32,517 nucleotides of DNA, taken from NCBI GenBank assembly GCA_017466685.1, contig JAFTTS010000121.1:1-32517 (forward strand), in the 5' to 3' direction. The translations under genes and the position numbers were made by a program. The DNA is from Clostridia bacterium (lineage in GTDB: Bacteria; Bacillota; Clostridia; Oscillospirales; CAG-272). Positions 8,432 through 16,450 of the stretch are shown here, in pieces (the first letter of the stretch is position 1; every line of letters starts with the position of its first letter). The notes under the pieces are model-generated. The model ran no database searches and had not been told where the DNA came from. It saw only the letters and a program-made list of their open reading frames with translations.

Positions 8432-8461
8432 AAAAAAAGAAGCCGCCATAATGACAGCTTC
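8432..8461 (-). terminator. Intrinsic terminator of the hydrolase gene
   Basis: On the minus strand, GAAGCTGTC and GGCGGCTTC pair (two G·T wobbles), followed by TTTTTTT (plus-strand A-run 8432-8438), 20 bases after the hydrolase stop codon. The remaining gap to the phage cassette (8223-8431) shows no gene. Confidence 0.7.
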
Positions 8462-8481
8462 TGAAAAATCAAACCTTAATC

Positions 8482-9471
8482 TTATTTCATTGCTTTAAGC
8501 GCAGACCAGGCACCGTCGGCATAGAAGCGGTGACCACCATCCCCAATGACGTGAGCAATACGCTCAGGTGCACCTGCCGCCGTGTAAAATTCCTTCGCTT
8601 CGGCAACCATTTCCTTAGCCTCTTTAACAGGGAAGATCGGATCCTCTGCACCGCTTACAACAACCAGCTTGCGAGGTGCAGACATCATAAGTATCTCCGC
8701 CATGTCAAAATAGTTAAGTATGTTCGGAACATAATTGCAGGCACAGTGATGCATCGCACCTATCGACGCCGCAAAGGTTGACACCGCACATGACGGCACA
8801 CCACCTGCAAGACGCTCCTCAAGCGCGGTTACATAAACGGTAGTCGTACCTCCGCCCGAGTTACCGAGCGCATAAATCTGATCGGAAAGTACATACTCCG
8901 CAAAATCGGAGAGCAGTACATCAATACAACGCGAAACGTCCCAGACACGCTCACCGACCGTCGTTCTGCCAATGAGCAGATTAGTCAGCGCAGGCTCGGT
9001 GCATTTCGGTCCGGTTTCAGTTCCGCCGCATTCACCGAAGTTACGCTGTTCGAGCGCGATCGCAATATATCCCTCTTTAACGGCACGGATACAGAAATCA
9101 CGGTCACCGTTAACTTCCTCGTCCTCATATTTGGTTCTGCCAAGGCTTATGTGCATACCCTTGCTGTGTCCCTGCATACAGATGATCGCAGGCAGCTTTC
9201 CGCTAACACCGTTCGGGATGAGCATATGACACGGAACAAAATATCCCGGCTCACTCTGAAATTTAAAGCGAATCTCACGAAAATCCGTTTCCTGTCTGTC
9301 ATATTCGATCTCGAGACACTTCTCTGCTACTATCATCTTATCAAGTCCGATAAGCTCACGAAGCTTTGCCTTTGCGCGTGCCTGCCAATCGGAAACGGAC
9401 TCCTTACCGTCCCATTTCATCGAGGGCTTAACGCCTGCAACAATGCCGATTATATTCTGATATTCAGTCAT
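8482..9471 (-). CDS. Alpha/beta hydrolase (abhydrolase_7/acetyl-esterase-like)
   Basis: This 329-residue cytoplasmic protein has no signal peptide. The nucleophile elbow GNSGGG puts the serine at about residue 205. The acid is likely D277 (GAEDPIFP) and the base H314 (GDGGHRFY), a complete triad in canonical order. IICMQGH (about 96-102) supplies the oxyanion region. The N-terminal cap-like segment (WQARAKAKLRELIGL) resembles that of the acetyl-xylan-esterase and dienelactone hydrolase relatives found in gut Clostridia. It probably cleaves a small ester, perhaps an acylated sugar; substrate unknown. GAGAGG precedes the ATG. It is a single-gene unit with its own terminator. Confidence 0.8.
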   Translation of the reverse strand: MTEYQNIIGIVAGVKPSMKWDGKESVSDWQARAKAKLRELIGLDKMIVAEKCLEIEYDRQETDFREIRFKFQSEPGYFVPCHMLIPNGVSGKLPAIICMQGHSKGMHISLGRTKYEDEEVNGDRDFCIRAVKEGYIAIALEQRNFGECGGTETGPKCTEPALTNLLIGRTTVGERVWDVSRCIDVLLSDFAEYVLSDQIYALGNSGGGTTTVYVTALEERLAGGVPSCAVSTFAASIGAMHHCACNYVPNILNYFDMAEILMMSAPRKLVVVSGAEDPIFPVKEAKEMVAEAKEFYTAAGAPERIAHVIGDGGHRFYADGAWSALKAMK

Positions 9472-9648
9472 TTTTATAACCTCTCAAAATAATATATTAC
9501 ACTTTAGTTTATCACACGAGACCGCCGTTGTCAACCGATACGACAAAATCAGTCTGAAAAAGAAAAAAAGCCACAAAATATGTCGGAAAAACACAAAAAA
9601 TTTTTCGTGCGAAAGTCTTATTTTTTCTAAAAATTCCCGTCGAAAATA

Positions 9649-9677
9649 TAGACAAACAAAGAAAAGCGTGGTATAAT
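9649..9677 (+). promoter_or_regulatory. Promoter of the MBL-gltX-glnS operon
   Basis: TAGACA (9649-9654), a 17-base spacer and a perfect TATAAT (9672-9677) stand 40 bases before the first gene. The 9472-9648 stretch upstream is AT-rich and holds no gene I can support. Confidence 0.7.
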
Positions 9678-9716
9678 ATAATAGTATTAATATAAAATAG
9701 GGGGATAATACCCATA

Positions 9717-10352
9717 ATGAAGGTCAGTGTATTACCTCTCGGAGAGATGCGTACAAACTGCGTCATCCTTTGCGATGGGGCAACGGGAATCGGCGCGGTG
9801 ATCGATCCGGGCGGTCGAGACTCCGAAAAAAGGATAATGACACTCTGTGAATCAAACGGAGTAAAAATAAAATATATACTTTTAACTCACGCACATTTCG
9901 ATCATATGCTTTCCCTCGAAGCACTGAGGCGTGAAACCGGTGCACCTCTTGCACTGCATAAATATGATGCAGAGAGTCTTGCCGATCCGAATCTTACGTA
10001 TATGGCACAGTTTGCAGGCATAACCGAGGGATGTGCACCTGCAGAGATAACACTTTCGGACGGCGATACGATCGAGCTCGGTGAAACAAAGCTGACCGTG
10101 CTTCACACTCCGGGGCACACAGTCGGCTCGGTCTGTTACATGAGCGACGGAATCATCGTGACAGGCGACACACTGTTTCACAGCGGCATCGGAAGATGTG
10201 ACCTCTACGGCGGTGACGACCGTGCAATGGAGCAATCTTTACGGCGTCTCGTTTCCCTTTCCGGCGATTACAAGCTCTACCCCGGTCACGGCTCAACGAC
10301 CACACTCGAGCGTGAACGTTTGTCAAACGTATATTTAAAACATCTATCCTGA
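9717..10352 (+). CDS. MBL-fold metallohydrolase (glyoxalase II/YcbL-like)
   Basis: The 211-residue enzyme carries the full dinuclear metal set: H58-A-H60-F-D62-H63, H134 (TPGHTVG), D151 (GDTLF) and H191 (PGHG). The short length, without the C-terminal helical substrate domain of classical glyoxalase II, matches the YcbL subgroup that hydrolyses thioesters such as S-lactoylglutathione or related substrates. Its natural substrate here is unknown. It is the first gene of an operon, 20 bases ahead of gltX. The ribosome site (AGGGGG) is rather far (12 bases) from the ATG. Confidence 0.85.
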   Translation: MKVSVLPLGEMRTNCVILCDGATGIGAVIDPGGRDSEKRIMTLCESNGVKIKYILLTHAHFDHMLSLEALRRETGAPLALHKYDAESLADPNLTYMAQFAGITEGCAPAEITLSDGDTIELGETKLTVLHTPGHTVGSVCYMSDGIIVTGDTLFHSGIGRCDLYGGDDRAMEQSLRRLVSLSGDYKLYPGHGSTTTLERERLSNVYLKHLS

Positions 10353-10372
10353 AACGAAAGGACAATATAAAC

Positions 10373-12058
10373 ATGGATTACAATTATTTAGCAGAGCTTC
10401 TCTACCCGAACATCAAAACCCTCCCCGAGGATATGGAAGCACGTTATCCACGCCGTGAGCTTCCCGAGGGCGCAAAGGTTACAAGATTCGCACCGAGCCC
10501 GACAGGATTTGTTCACTTCGGCGGACTTTTCCCCTCAACGGTTGGTGAGCGTCTCGCACATCAGAGCGGCGGCGTATTTTATCTGCGAATCGAGGATACA
10601 GACGCAAAGCGTGAAGTCGAGGGTGCAGCAGAAGGACTCATAAAAACTCTCGCGACCTACGGCATTAACTTTGATGAGGGTGCAATACTCGACGAGAACG
10701 GTAACATTTCTGATCACGGCATTTACGGCCCTTATAAGCAGAGTCAGCGTGCCGAAATATATCAGACCTACGCAAAGCAGCTCGTCCGCGAGGGCAAGGC
10801 ATATCCCTGCTTCACAACCGAGGAGGAGCTTGACGAGCTTGCACAGGTAAACAAAAAAGAAGAACTCAAAAACACAGACTGGCAGGCAGAAGCAGAGGCA
10901 AAACGCGCCGAAATGCTCGCACGCCTTGAGTTCACGATCGAAGAAGTCGAGGAGCACCTCAAAGCAGGACATCCGTTTGTGCTCCGAATCTTAGCCCTCG
11001 GCGATCCCGAAAAGAAAATGAAGTTCACAGACCTCGTTAAGGGCAACATCGACGTTCCCGAAAACGATGAGGATTTCGTCCTCTTAAAATCTGACGGAAT
11101 CCCGACATACCATTTCGCACACGCAGTTGACGATCACTTAATGGGAACAACACACGTCATCCGCGGCGAGGAATGGCTTCCCAGTCTGCCAAAGCACATA
11201 CAGCTCTTCGCGGCTCTCGGCTTCAAGCTTCCGAAGTATATGCATATCGCGCAGATAATGAAGCTCGATGAGCAAGGCAATAAAAAGAAGCTCTCCAAGC
11301 GTGACATGGGCGCGAATATGGACGATTACACCCGTATGGGCTACTGTCCCGAGGCGGTCTGCGAATATATAATGACGCTCCTCAATTCAAACTATGAGGA
11401 ATGGCATATGCAGAACCCCGACAAGCCGTATACCGATTTCCCGTTCAACATCAAGAAGATGTCAACCTCGGGCTGTCTCTTTGACTTTGATAAGTTAAAT
11501 GACGTATCAAAGAATGTCATCTCGCGTATGGACGCAAAAGCGGTCACCGATAAGGTCACCGAATGGGCACTCGCTTTCGATCCCGAGTTCGGAAAGTTAC
11601 TTGCCGCAGATCCCGCTTTCGCAGAAAAGATATTCGCGATAGGACGCGGCGGAAAGAAACCGCGTAAAGACCTCGCAACCTGGGCAGATGCAAAGCCGTA
11701 CATGGGCTTCTTCTATGACGAGCTTTTCGCCTTCGAGGATGCAATTCCCGATAATTTCACCAAGGACGACATCAAGGTAACACTTGATAAATTCATCGCG
11801 ACATACGACGCAAGCGATGATATGAACGTTTGGTTTGATAAGGTAAAAGCGATCGCAGACGAGCTCGGTTTCGCTTCCGATATGAAGGCGTACAAGGCTG
11901 ATCCCTCCGCATTCAAGGGCAGCGTTGCCGATATCAGTATGTTCATCCGCGTTGCTGTCACGGGCAAAATGAACGCGCCCGACCTTTACACGGTAATGCA
12001 GATTCTCGGCAAGGACCGTACCATAGCAAGAATAAACGCGATGATCGCAACTCTCTAA
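10373..12058 (+). CDS. gltX: Glutamate--tRNA ligase, long form
   Basis: The 561-residue class I aminoacyl-tRNA synthetase charges tRNA-Glu. The HIGH region is FAPSPTGFVHFGG (residues 39-51), the second signature is KLSKR (307-311), and FYLRIEDTD (70-78) and the RGEEWL motif (265-270) are present. It is about 75 residues longer than the usual bacterial enzyme, mainly from charged insertions (about 155-190) and a longer anticodon-binding region. AAAGGA precedes the ATG. glnS follows after 17 bases, so the two synthetases are probably co-transcribed. Confidence 0.93.
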   Translation: MDYNYLAELLYPNIKTLPEDMEARYPRRELPEGAKVTRFAPSPTGFVHFGGLFPSTVGERLAHQSGGVFYLRIEDTDAKREVEGAAEGLIKTLATYGINFDEGAILDENGNISDHGIYGPYKQSQRAEIYQTYAKQLVREGKAYPCFTTEEELDELAQVNKKEELKNTDWQAEAEAKRAEMLARLEFTIEEVEEHLKAGHPFVLRILALGDPEKKMKFTDLVKGNIDVPENDEDFVLLKSDGIPTYHFAHAVDDHLMGTTHVIRGEEWLPSLPKHIQLFAALGFKLPKYMHIAQIMKLDEQGNKKKLSKRDMGANMDDYTRMGYCPEAVCEYIMTLLNSNYEEWHMQNPDKPYTDFPFNIKKMSTSGCLFDFDKLNDVSKNVISRMDAKAVTDKVTEWALAFDPEFGKLLAADPAFAEKIFAIGRGGKKPRKDLATWADAKPYMGFFYDELFAFEDAIPDNFTKDDIKVTLDKFIATYDASDDMNVWFDKVKAIADELGFASDMKAYKADPSAFKGSVADISMFIRVAVTGKMNAPDLYTVMQILGKDRTIARINAMIATL

Positions 12059-12075
12059 ACGAAAGGATTACAAAA

Positions 12076-13728
12076 ATGGCTATCGAAGCATCCAATTTCA
12101 TTGAAGAATTTATAAACGAAGACCTCGCCGAGGGTAAGGTAAATACAGTTCACACACGTTTTCCGCCCGAGCCTAACGGTTACCTGCACATCGGACACTG
12201 TAAGGCTCTCGCGATCGACTTCGGTACGGCGAAAAAGTACGGTGGTAAATGTAACCTCCGTATGGACGACACCAACCCTGCCAAGGAAGACACCGAATAC
12301 GTTGACGCCATCAAGGAGGATATCCACTGGCTCGGCTTTGACTGGGAGGACCGTTTCTTCTATGGCTCGGACTACTTTGAAAAGGACTATGAATACGCAG
12401 TCGAGCTTATAAAGAAGGGACTTGCATACGTCTGCGAGCTCTCTGCCGATCAGATGGACGAATACCGCGGCGACTTACAGAATCCTGCAAAATCTCCGTG
12501 GCGTGAGCGTCCGATGGAAGAAAATCTCGACCTTTTTGAGAGAATGAAGAACGGCGAGTTCCCGGACGGCAAGTATACCCTGCGTGCAAAGATCGACCTC
12601 GCATCGGGTAACTTCTGGCTGCGTGACCCCGTTATTTACAGAATCAAGCATATGCATCACCACCGTCACGGCGATAAATGGTGTATCTACCCCACATACG
12701 ACTTCGCACATCCGATCCAGGACGCACTTGAGGGCATCACACATTCTCTCTGCTCGCTCGAATTTGAGATCCACCGTCCGCTTTATAACTGGGTGATCGA
12801 AAACGTAAGCGTTCCGCATAAGCCGCGTCAGATCGAGTTTGCAAGACTCAACATCACAAACACCGTCCTCTCGAAGCGATTCTTACGCGGACTCGTTGAA
12901 AGCGGACAGGTTGACGGCTGGGACGATCCCCGTATGCCCACACTGTGCGGTATGCGCCGCCGCGGTTACACGGGTGCATCAATCGTTGACTTCTGCGGTC
13001 GTATCGGCGTTGCAAAATCGGACAGCCTTGTTGACCTCCGTCTGCTTGAGGCTTGTATTCGCGATGAGCTTAACGAAACCGCACCGAGACGTGTTGCAGT
13101 GCTCGATCCCATCAAGGTCATCATCGATAACTATCCCGAAGATAAGGAAGAAACCTTCGAGCTTCCGAACCATCCTCAGCATCCCGAAATGGGCACACGC
13201 GGCGTGAAATTCACACGTGAGCTCTATATCGACGCAGAGGACTTCGCCGAGGTTCCGCCTCCCAAGTTCTTCCGCCTGAAGCCCGAGGGTGAGGTACGTC
13301 TCATGGGCGCATATATCATCAAATGCGGCGAGATCGTCAAAAACGCTGATGGCTCCATCAAGGAGATTCATGCAACGGCTGACCTCGAAACCGGTAACGG
13401 CAATCCCGTTGACGGACGCAAGATCAAGGGTACTATCCACTGGCTCTCCGCTAAAAATACAGTCGAAGCAGATGTCGTGCTTTATGACAACCTCCTGACT
13501 CTCGAAGATCCCTCAAAGCTTCCCGAGGATAAGCAGTATACCGATTATCTGAATCCCGAATCCAAGACCGTAATCAAGAACGCCAAGCTCGAACCTGCTC
13601 TCGCGGATGCAAAGCCCGGTGACAAGTTCCAGTTTGTGCGCACAGGTTACTTCTGTGTAGATTCAAAAAACCCCGGCACGTTCAACCGTGTCGTAACACT
13701 CAAAGACGGTTATAAGCCGGCGAAATAA
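12076..13728 (+). CDS. glnS: Glutamine--tRNA ligase
   Basis: The 550-residue class I synthetase charges tRNA-Gln directly. FPPEPNGYLHIGH (residues 29-41) is the GlnRS-type HIGH motif, VLSKR (264-268) is the KMSKS motif, and LRMDDTNP (61-68) and WLGFDWE are GlnRS-like. The C-terminal beta-barrel anticodon-binding domains are complete in length. Most Firmicutes instead make Gln-tRNA with GatCAB, so the presence of GlnRS is a lineage marker, probably from an old transfer. AAAGGA precedes the ATG. The gene lies between gltX and a PH-domain gene. Confidence 0.95.
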   Translation: MAIEASNFIEEFINEDLAEGKVNTVHTRFPPEPNGYLHIGHCKALAIDFGTAKKYGGKCNLRMDDTNPAKEDTEYVDAIKEDIHWLGFDWEDRFFYGSDYFEKDYEYAVELIKKGLAYVCELSADQMDEYRGDLQNPAKSPWRERPMEENLDLFERMKNGEFPDGKYTLRAKIDLASGNFWLRDPVIYRIKHMHHHRHGDKWCIYPTYDFAHPIQDALEGITHSLCSLEFEIHRPLYNWVIENVSVPHKPRQIEFARLNITNTVLSKRFLRGLVESGQVDGWDDPRMPTLCGMRRRGYTGASIVDFCGRIGVAKSDSLVDLRLLEACIRDELNETAPRRVAVLDPIKVIIDNYPEDKEETFELPNHPQHPEMGTRGVKFTRELYIDAEDFAEVPPPKFFRLKPEGEVRLMGAYIIKCGEIVKNADGSIKEIHATADLETGNGNPVDGRKIKGTIHWLSAKNTVEADVVLYDNLLTLEDPSKLPEDKQYTDYLNPESKTVIKNAKLEPALADAKPGDKFQFVRTGYFCVDSKNPGTFNRVVTLKDGYKPAK

Positions 13729-13749
13729 CAGTTTGAAAGGAGCACGCAT

Positions 13750-14154
13750 ATGAACACCGAAAAGAAAACCGAAAAGAACATTCTTTGGTCAGACCGTAAG
13801 AGAACATTTTTAGGACTTCCGTGGTCGTTTACACGTTACCGCCTCGAAGAAGAAAAGCTCATCATCGATAAAGGATTTTTAAGTCGCGTTGAAGATGAGA
13901 TTCGTCTTTACCGTATCACGGACATTACACTGAAGCGTTCACTCGGCGAGCGCATTTTCGGTCTCGGAACGATACATTGCTGCTCCGGAGATCAAACAAG
14001 TCCCGAATTTGACATACTGCATATCAAAAATTCAAAAAAGGTCAAGGATATGCTCTCCGATATGGTCGAAAAGGAACGTCTCGAACGTCACATCGGTATG
14101 CGAGAGCTTATCGACGTCGGCGCGGATGACGACTGCGTCGGAGAAGAACACTGA
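13750..14154 (+). CDS. Bacterial PH-domain (bPH2/YdbS-like) protein
   Basis: The 134-residue protein is one PH-like domain (about 10-105: WSDRKRTFLGLPWSFTRYRL, then DEIRLYRITDITLKRSLGER and the FGLGTIH strand) with a charged helical tail. The phrases 'YRLEEEKL', 'IRLYRITDI' and 'GLGTI' match the bacterial PH (former DUF304) pattern, but the transmembrane helices common in YdbS relatives are missing. It is therefore probably soluble or peripheral. Function unknown. AAAGGAG precedes the ATG, and it is embedded in the gltX-glnS-metY operon. Confidence 0.7.
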   Translation: MNTEKKTEKNILWSDRKRTFLGLPWSFTRYRLEEEKLIIDKGFLSRVEDEIRLYRITDITLKRSLGERIFGLGTIHCCSGDQTSPEFDILHIKNSKKVKDMLSDMVEKERLERHIGMRELIDVGADDDCVGEEH

Positions 14155-14181
14155 TATAAATTTATTCAAGGAGTGATAACA

Positions 14182-15459
14182 ATGTCCTACAAAATTAACA
14201 CAAACTGCGTCCAGGCAGGCTATACACCCGGAAACGGCGAAGCACGTGTTCTGCCTATATACCAGTCCACAACCTTCAAATACGAATCAAGCGAACAGAT
14301 GGGCAGACTTTTCGACCTCTCGGAAAGCGGCTATTTCTACACCCGTCTGCAGAACCCGACAAATGATGCAGTAGCGGCAAAAATTGCGGCACTCGAAGGC
14401 GGTGTTGCGGCAATGCTCACCTCATCGGGACAGGCGGCGACATTCTTCTCACTGTTCACGATCCTCGGCGCAGGTGATCACATCGTTGCATCATCGGCAA
14501 TCTACGGCGGCAGCTTTAACTTGATCGCCGTAACAATGAAGCGTATGGGCATCGAAGCAACCTTCGTACATCCCGACATCACCGAGGAGGAGCTCGCGGC
14601 AACGTTCAAGCCGAACACCAAGGCAGTATTCGCAGAAACCCTCGCAAACCCTGCCCTCATCGTGCTCGATATCGAAAAGTTCGCACGTCAGGCACATTCA
14701 CACGGTGTACCGCTCATCATTGATAACACCTTCCCCACCCCGATCAACTGTAACCCCTTCAAATTCGGCGCAGACATCGTTATTCACTCCACAACCAAGT
14801 ATATGGATGGACACGCAACTGCAGTCGGCGGCGTAATCGTTGACTCGGGTAACTTCGACTGGCTTGCACACGCAGATAAGTACCCGGGAATGACCACTCC
14901 CGACGATTCGTACCACGGCGTAACCTACGCAAAGGATTTCGGCAAGGGCGGTTACATCACCAAAGCGACCGCACAGCTTATGCGTGACCTCGGTTCGATC
15001 CAATCACCGCAGAATGCATTCCTCTTAAACCTCGGTCTTGAAACGCTCCATCTTCGCGTAAAGCGTCACTGCGAGAACGCAATGGAGGTTGCGAAGTTCC
15101 TTGAGGCAAGCGATAAGGTTACATGGGTAAACTACCCCGGACTCGAATCGAGCAAGTATTACGAGCTCGCGAAGAAGTATCTCCCGAACGGTTCATCGGG
15201 CGTTATCTCGTTCGGTGTCGCAGGCGGACGTGCAGCAGCAACCAAGTTTATGGACAGCCTTAAGCTCGGCGCGATTGTAACACACGTTGCAGACGCACGC
15301 ACCTGTCTGTTGCATCCGGCAAGCACGACACACCGTCAGATGACAGACGAGCAGCTCCTCGACGCAGGTGTAACTCCAGACCTCATCCGTCTTTCCGTCG
15401 GAATCGAGGACGTCAGCGATATCATTGCAGACATCGAGCAGGCTCTCGCACAGGTTTAA
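14182..15459 (+). CDS. metY: O-acetylhomoserine sulfhydrylase (aminocarboxypropyltransferase)
   Basis: The 425-residue PLP enzyme makes homocysteine from O-acetylhomoserine and sulfide. HSTTKYMDGH places the PLP lysine at K206; YTRLQNPT (53-60) and LTSSGQAA (79-86) are Cys/Met-metabolism family motifs. The length is typical of MetY and longer than cystathionine synthases or lyases. The ATG at 14182 was chosen because AAGGAG (14168-14173) precedes it; the in-frame GTG at 14173 overlaps that site. It is the last gene of the operon, ahead of a strong terminator. No SAM riboswitch or T-box is visible just upstream. Confidence 0.9.
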   Translation: MSYKINTNCVQAGYTPGNGEARVLPIYQSTTFKYESSEQMGRLFDLSESGYFYTRLQNPTNDAVAAKIAALEGGVAAMLTSSGQAATFFSLFTILGAGDHIVASSAIYGGSFNLIAVTMKRMGIEATFVHPDITEEELAATFKPNTKAVFAETLANPALIVLDIEKFARQAHSHGVPLIIDNTFPTPINCNPFKFGADIVIHSTTKYMDGHATAVGGVIVDSGNFDWLAHADKYPGMTTPDDSYHGVTYAKDFGKGGYITKATAQLMRDLGSIQSPQNAFLLNLGLETLHLRVKRHCENAMEVAKFLEASDKVTWVNYPGLESSKYYELAKKYLPNGSSGVISFGVAGGRAAATKFMDSLKLGAIVTHVADARTCLLHPASTTHRQMTDEQLLDAGVTPDLIRLSVGIEDVSDIIADIEQALAQV

Positions 15460-15468
15460 TAATAAAAA

Positions 15469-15503
15469 AGCCGCTGTTTTTATCGAGACAGCGGTTATTT
15501 TTT
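15469..15503. terminator. Bidirectional intrinsic terminator
   Basis: AGCCGCTGT and ACAGCGGTT pair almost perfectly around a loop of about 10 bases. T-rich sequence follows on the plus strand and AAAAAA precedes it, making a T-run on the minus strand. It ends metY and can also stop transcription from the pnuC side. Confidence 0.85.
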
Positions 15504-15565
15504 GTTATGAGGTAAACTACGATTCCATCTTGCTTCATTGTTTCTTTCGTGGCTCTAAGTTACTC

Positions 15566-15615
15566 AAAGCCTCGCCCTTTGGGAGAGGTGGCGAGCGAAG
15601 CGAGTCGGAGAGGGC
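15566..15615. repeat. Dispersed intergenic repeat-like element
   Basis: The stretch contains CCTCGCCC-TTT-GGGAGAGG (15570-15588, 7 of 8 pairs) followed by a purine-rich arm ending in GGAGAGGGC. The arrangement 'aaagcctc..cttt..gggaggtggc..gaag..cggag.ggg' resembles a family of short intergenic repeats I know from gut Clostridia such as Faecalibacterium. Only one copy is in this window, so the assignment is by resemblance. Confidence 0.5.
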
Positions 15616-15654
15616 AAATCGAATTATTGCACTCCGGGCGCGACAAGTACAAAA

Positions 15655-16347
15655 TCATCCTTTCTCCCCCTGCCTTTTCTGCATACGCTTCCAGTTGTAG
15701 AAGCCGTAAATATCATTCGCAAAAAACATGACAAAGCAGAACACCATCGGCAGATAAGAAATACTCGTAAGCGTCGAAAGCACCCATAGAATGATCAAAA
15801 CAATATCATTCGCCGCATATGCGAGAGCGTAATAAGGACTGCGGCAAAATGTCAGGTACGATGCGACAAAGCTCGTTGTAACCGATAAGGTGCTGACGAT
15901 GAGATTTGCGTTTCCGAGCGCACCCAGAATAAAATAGAACGCCACTGTTGAGAGTATCGCACCGATAACCATAACAATCTTCATTGTCCGCGTCAGGTGA
16001 CTCACCTGTACCTCTTTTGTACCCTCATACGGATGACGTATCCATTCGATCACGGTGACGATCGCAATCGGTGCAGTCATAAAGAGATAAGTTATCATCT
16101 CGCCGTAATAGCTGAAGAAAAACGATATGATACCGTAAAAAACGGCAAACGCAACCGTAAGCATCTGACCGAGCACGTAACCCTTTGCAACAAATATAAG
16201 CGCAGTTACACCAATCAGCGACGCGATCATGGTAAGCAGATCTCCACCGCGTGAAATAGCATAAGATGCAATTATAACGACAACCGACAAGAGCCAGAGT
16301 CCCACCTCAAAACGAGTCAAATCACGAAACGGATTTTTTATTTTCAT
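15655..16347 (-). CDS. pnuC: PnuC-family nicotinamide riboside transporter
   Basis: This 230-residue integral membrane protein has about seven hydrophobic helices. The C-terminal NDIYGFYNWKRMQ and the mid-protein helix with AFAVFYGIISFFFSYYGE match PnuC, which takes up nicotinamide riboside by facilitated diffusion for NAD synthesis. Paralogues carry other vitamins, so the substrate is likely but not certain. The ATG at 16347 follows GGGAGAG (16351-16357). The more distal ATG at 16371 lies within the serA terminator stem and is unlikely. It is downstream of serA, separated by a strong hairpin, so expression may depend on read-through or a promoter I cannot place. Confidence 0.85.
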   Translation of the reverse strand: MKIKNPFRDLTRFEVGLWLLSVVVIIASYAISRGGDLLTMIASLIGVTALIFVAKGYVLGQMLTVAFAVFYGIISFFFSYYGEMITYLFMTAPIAIVTVIEWIRHPYEGTKEVQVSHLTRTMKIVMVIGAILSTVAFYFILGALGNANLIVSTLSVTTSFVASYLTFCRSPYYALAYAANDIVLIILWVLSTLTSISYLPMVFCFVMFFANDIYGFYNWKRMQKRQGEKG

Positions 16348-16361
16348 ATACTCTCCCTTAC

Positions 16362-16418
16362 AAAAAAGCATCCGCCGTACACATCTTCAAAGACCTAACG
16401 ATGTGCAAGCGAATGCTT
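16362..16418 (-). terminator. Long terminator hairpin between serA and pnuC
   Basis: On the minus strand AAGCATTCGC pairs with GCGGATGCTT (10 pairs, one wobble), reinforced by an inner GCACATC/GATGTGT helix, then TTTTTT (plus-strand A-run 16362-16367). It ends serC-serA just ahead of the pnuC ribosome site, so it could also act as an attenuator for pnuC. Confidence 0.75.
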
Positions 16419-16450
16419 TTATCACATTCCCCACCCGGTGGCGGGATAAA

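Noticed and set aside
14155..14181. SAM riboswitch or S-box before metY
   Set aside because: The gap is 27 bases and holds only a ribosome site; metY is inside an operon.
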